NCBI GenBank assembly: GCA_026390735.1
Contig: JAPLFJ010000061.1
Location: 1 to 50,545 of the forward strand
Length of the DNA stretch: 50,545 bases
Origin: Ignavibacteriota bacterium
GTDB taxonomy: Bacteria; Bacteroidota; Ignavibacteria; Tepidaquicellales; Tepidaquicellaceae
Direction of reading: 5' to 3'
The notes under the pieces: generated by a model
Told to the model about the DNA's origin: nothing
Database searches by the model: none
The model's input: the letters and a program-made list of their open reading frames with translations, nothing else
Position numbers and translations under genes: made by a program
In this document: in pieces, positions 50,416 to 50,545 of the stretch
Layout of the letters: each line of letters opens with the position of its first letter
Numbering within the stretch: the stretch's first letter is position 1

Positions 50416-50545
50416 ATGGAAATGTTAGGACGTGAAAATACGTCAAAAATCGAAATCACGACATCAGTGGAAAGCAAAACAGAAACCACGGGAATAACAC
50501 AAACCAACGGCAGCAAGGACGAAAGCGGCGACACATCCGAGAGTC
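50416..50545 (+). CDS. Partial frame running off the window end
   Basis: ATG 50416 opens a frame to the window edge: MEMLGRENTSKIEITTSVES, then Thr/Ser/Lys/Glu-rich sequence. Composition is more GC-rich than before. It could be the start of a gene or a chance frame in a junction region. Confidence 0.3.
   Translation, partial: MEMLGRENTSKIEITTSVESKTETTGITQTNGSKDESGDTSES

Overview
The window is AT-rich DNA from a bacterium of the Bacteroidota or a close relative (Ignavibacteriota or other FCB group; inference). The main evidence is the promoters: recurrent TAnnTTTG-type -7 boxes, few Shine-Dalgarno sequences, and relatives such as WG-repeat and PQ-loop proteins. Most of it reads as an accessory or defence island. 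The left end holds the 5' half of a tRNA-Pro(CGG) gene, broken in the anticodon stem, followed by a tyrosine recombinase and an excisionase-like gene. This looks like one end of an integrated element; the other end is not in the window.

Layout. 0-6 kb: att/tRNA remnant, integrase and xis, a 5'-truncated GHKL ATPase head-to-head with a 5'-truncated TPR-zincin, a decayed MazG-like gene and a WYL regulator. 6-10 kb: a DUF2779 nuclease coupled to the first of three tandem copies of an unrecognised 192-aa protein (family A). 10-17 kb: a DUF6717 / PPP phosphatase / DUF3293-like cassette, a zincin operon, two UDG-superfamily-like proteins, a frameshifted PLD/MvaI-like nuclease and a C39-like peptidase. 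17-22 kb: an M42/M20-like peptidase, an AAA+ ATPase, a cREC-type receiver protein and RmuC. 22-29 kb: a five-gene MORC-like restriction operon (GHKL ATPase, two unknowns, Z1 helicase, PD-(D/E)XK protein) with no visible methyltransferase and one in-frame TAA in the helicase. 29-41 kb: a fourth family A member, a WG-repeat protein, a second AAA+ ATPase, TPR and acidic repeat proteins, an ADP-ribosylglycohydrolase, a PD-(D/E)XK-like protein, a second PPP phosphatase and a second WYL regulator. 42-47 kb: McrBC and, convergent to it, a protein combining alpha-CTD-like, sigma region 4-like and HARE-HTH-like parts. 47-50.5 kb: small zinc-ribbon, membrane and acidic proteins.

The strongest new signal is regulatory. 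Thirteen intergenic sites carry a 19-bp palindrome, ATTCTCAY-N3-RTGAGAAT. In every case the last palindrome base lies 21 positions before the first T of a TAnnTTTG/TAnnTTG-like -7 box. The palindrome is centred near -41/-42, where class II activators bind, and the promoter-distal half is the better conserved one. The sites sit upstream of all four family A genes, both AAA+ ATPases, both phosphatase units, the M42-like peptidase, the zincin operon, the WG-repeat protein, the PD-(D/E)XK-like protein and the zinc-ribbon protein. Together they define one co-regulated set of otherwise unrelated genes, many in duplicate, with two WYL proteins as the obvious regulator candidates (inference). A second palindrome (TCTGCAACTATATA...TATGCAGA type) recurs only in the right 9 kb, around McrBC and the small membrane genes.

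Several genes are broken: the tRNA, GHKL ATPase, MazG-like gene, MvaI-like nuclease, Z1 helicase, a small membrane protein and a family A relic. This fits repeated acquisition and decay.
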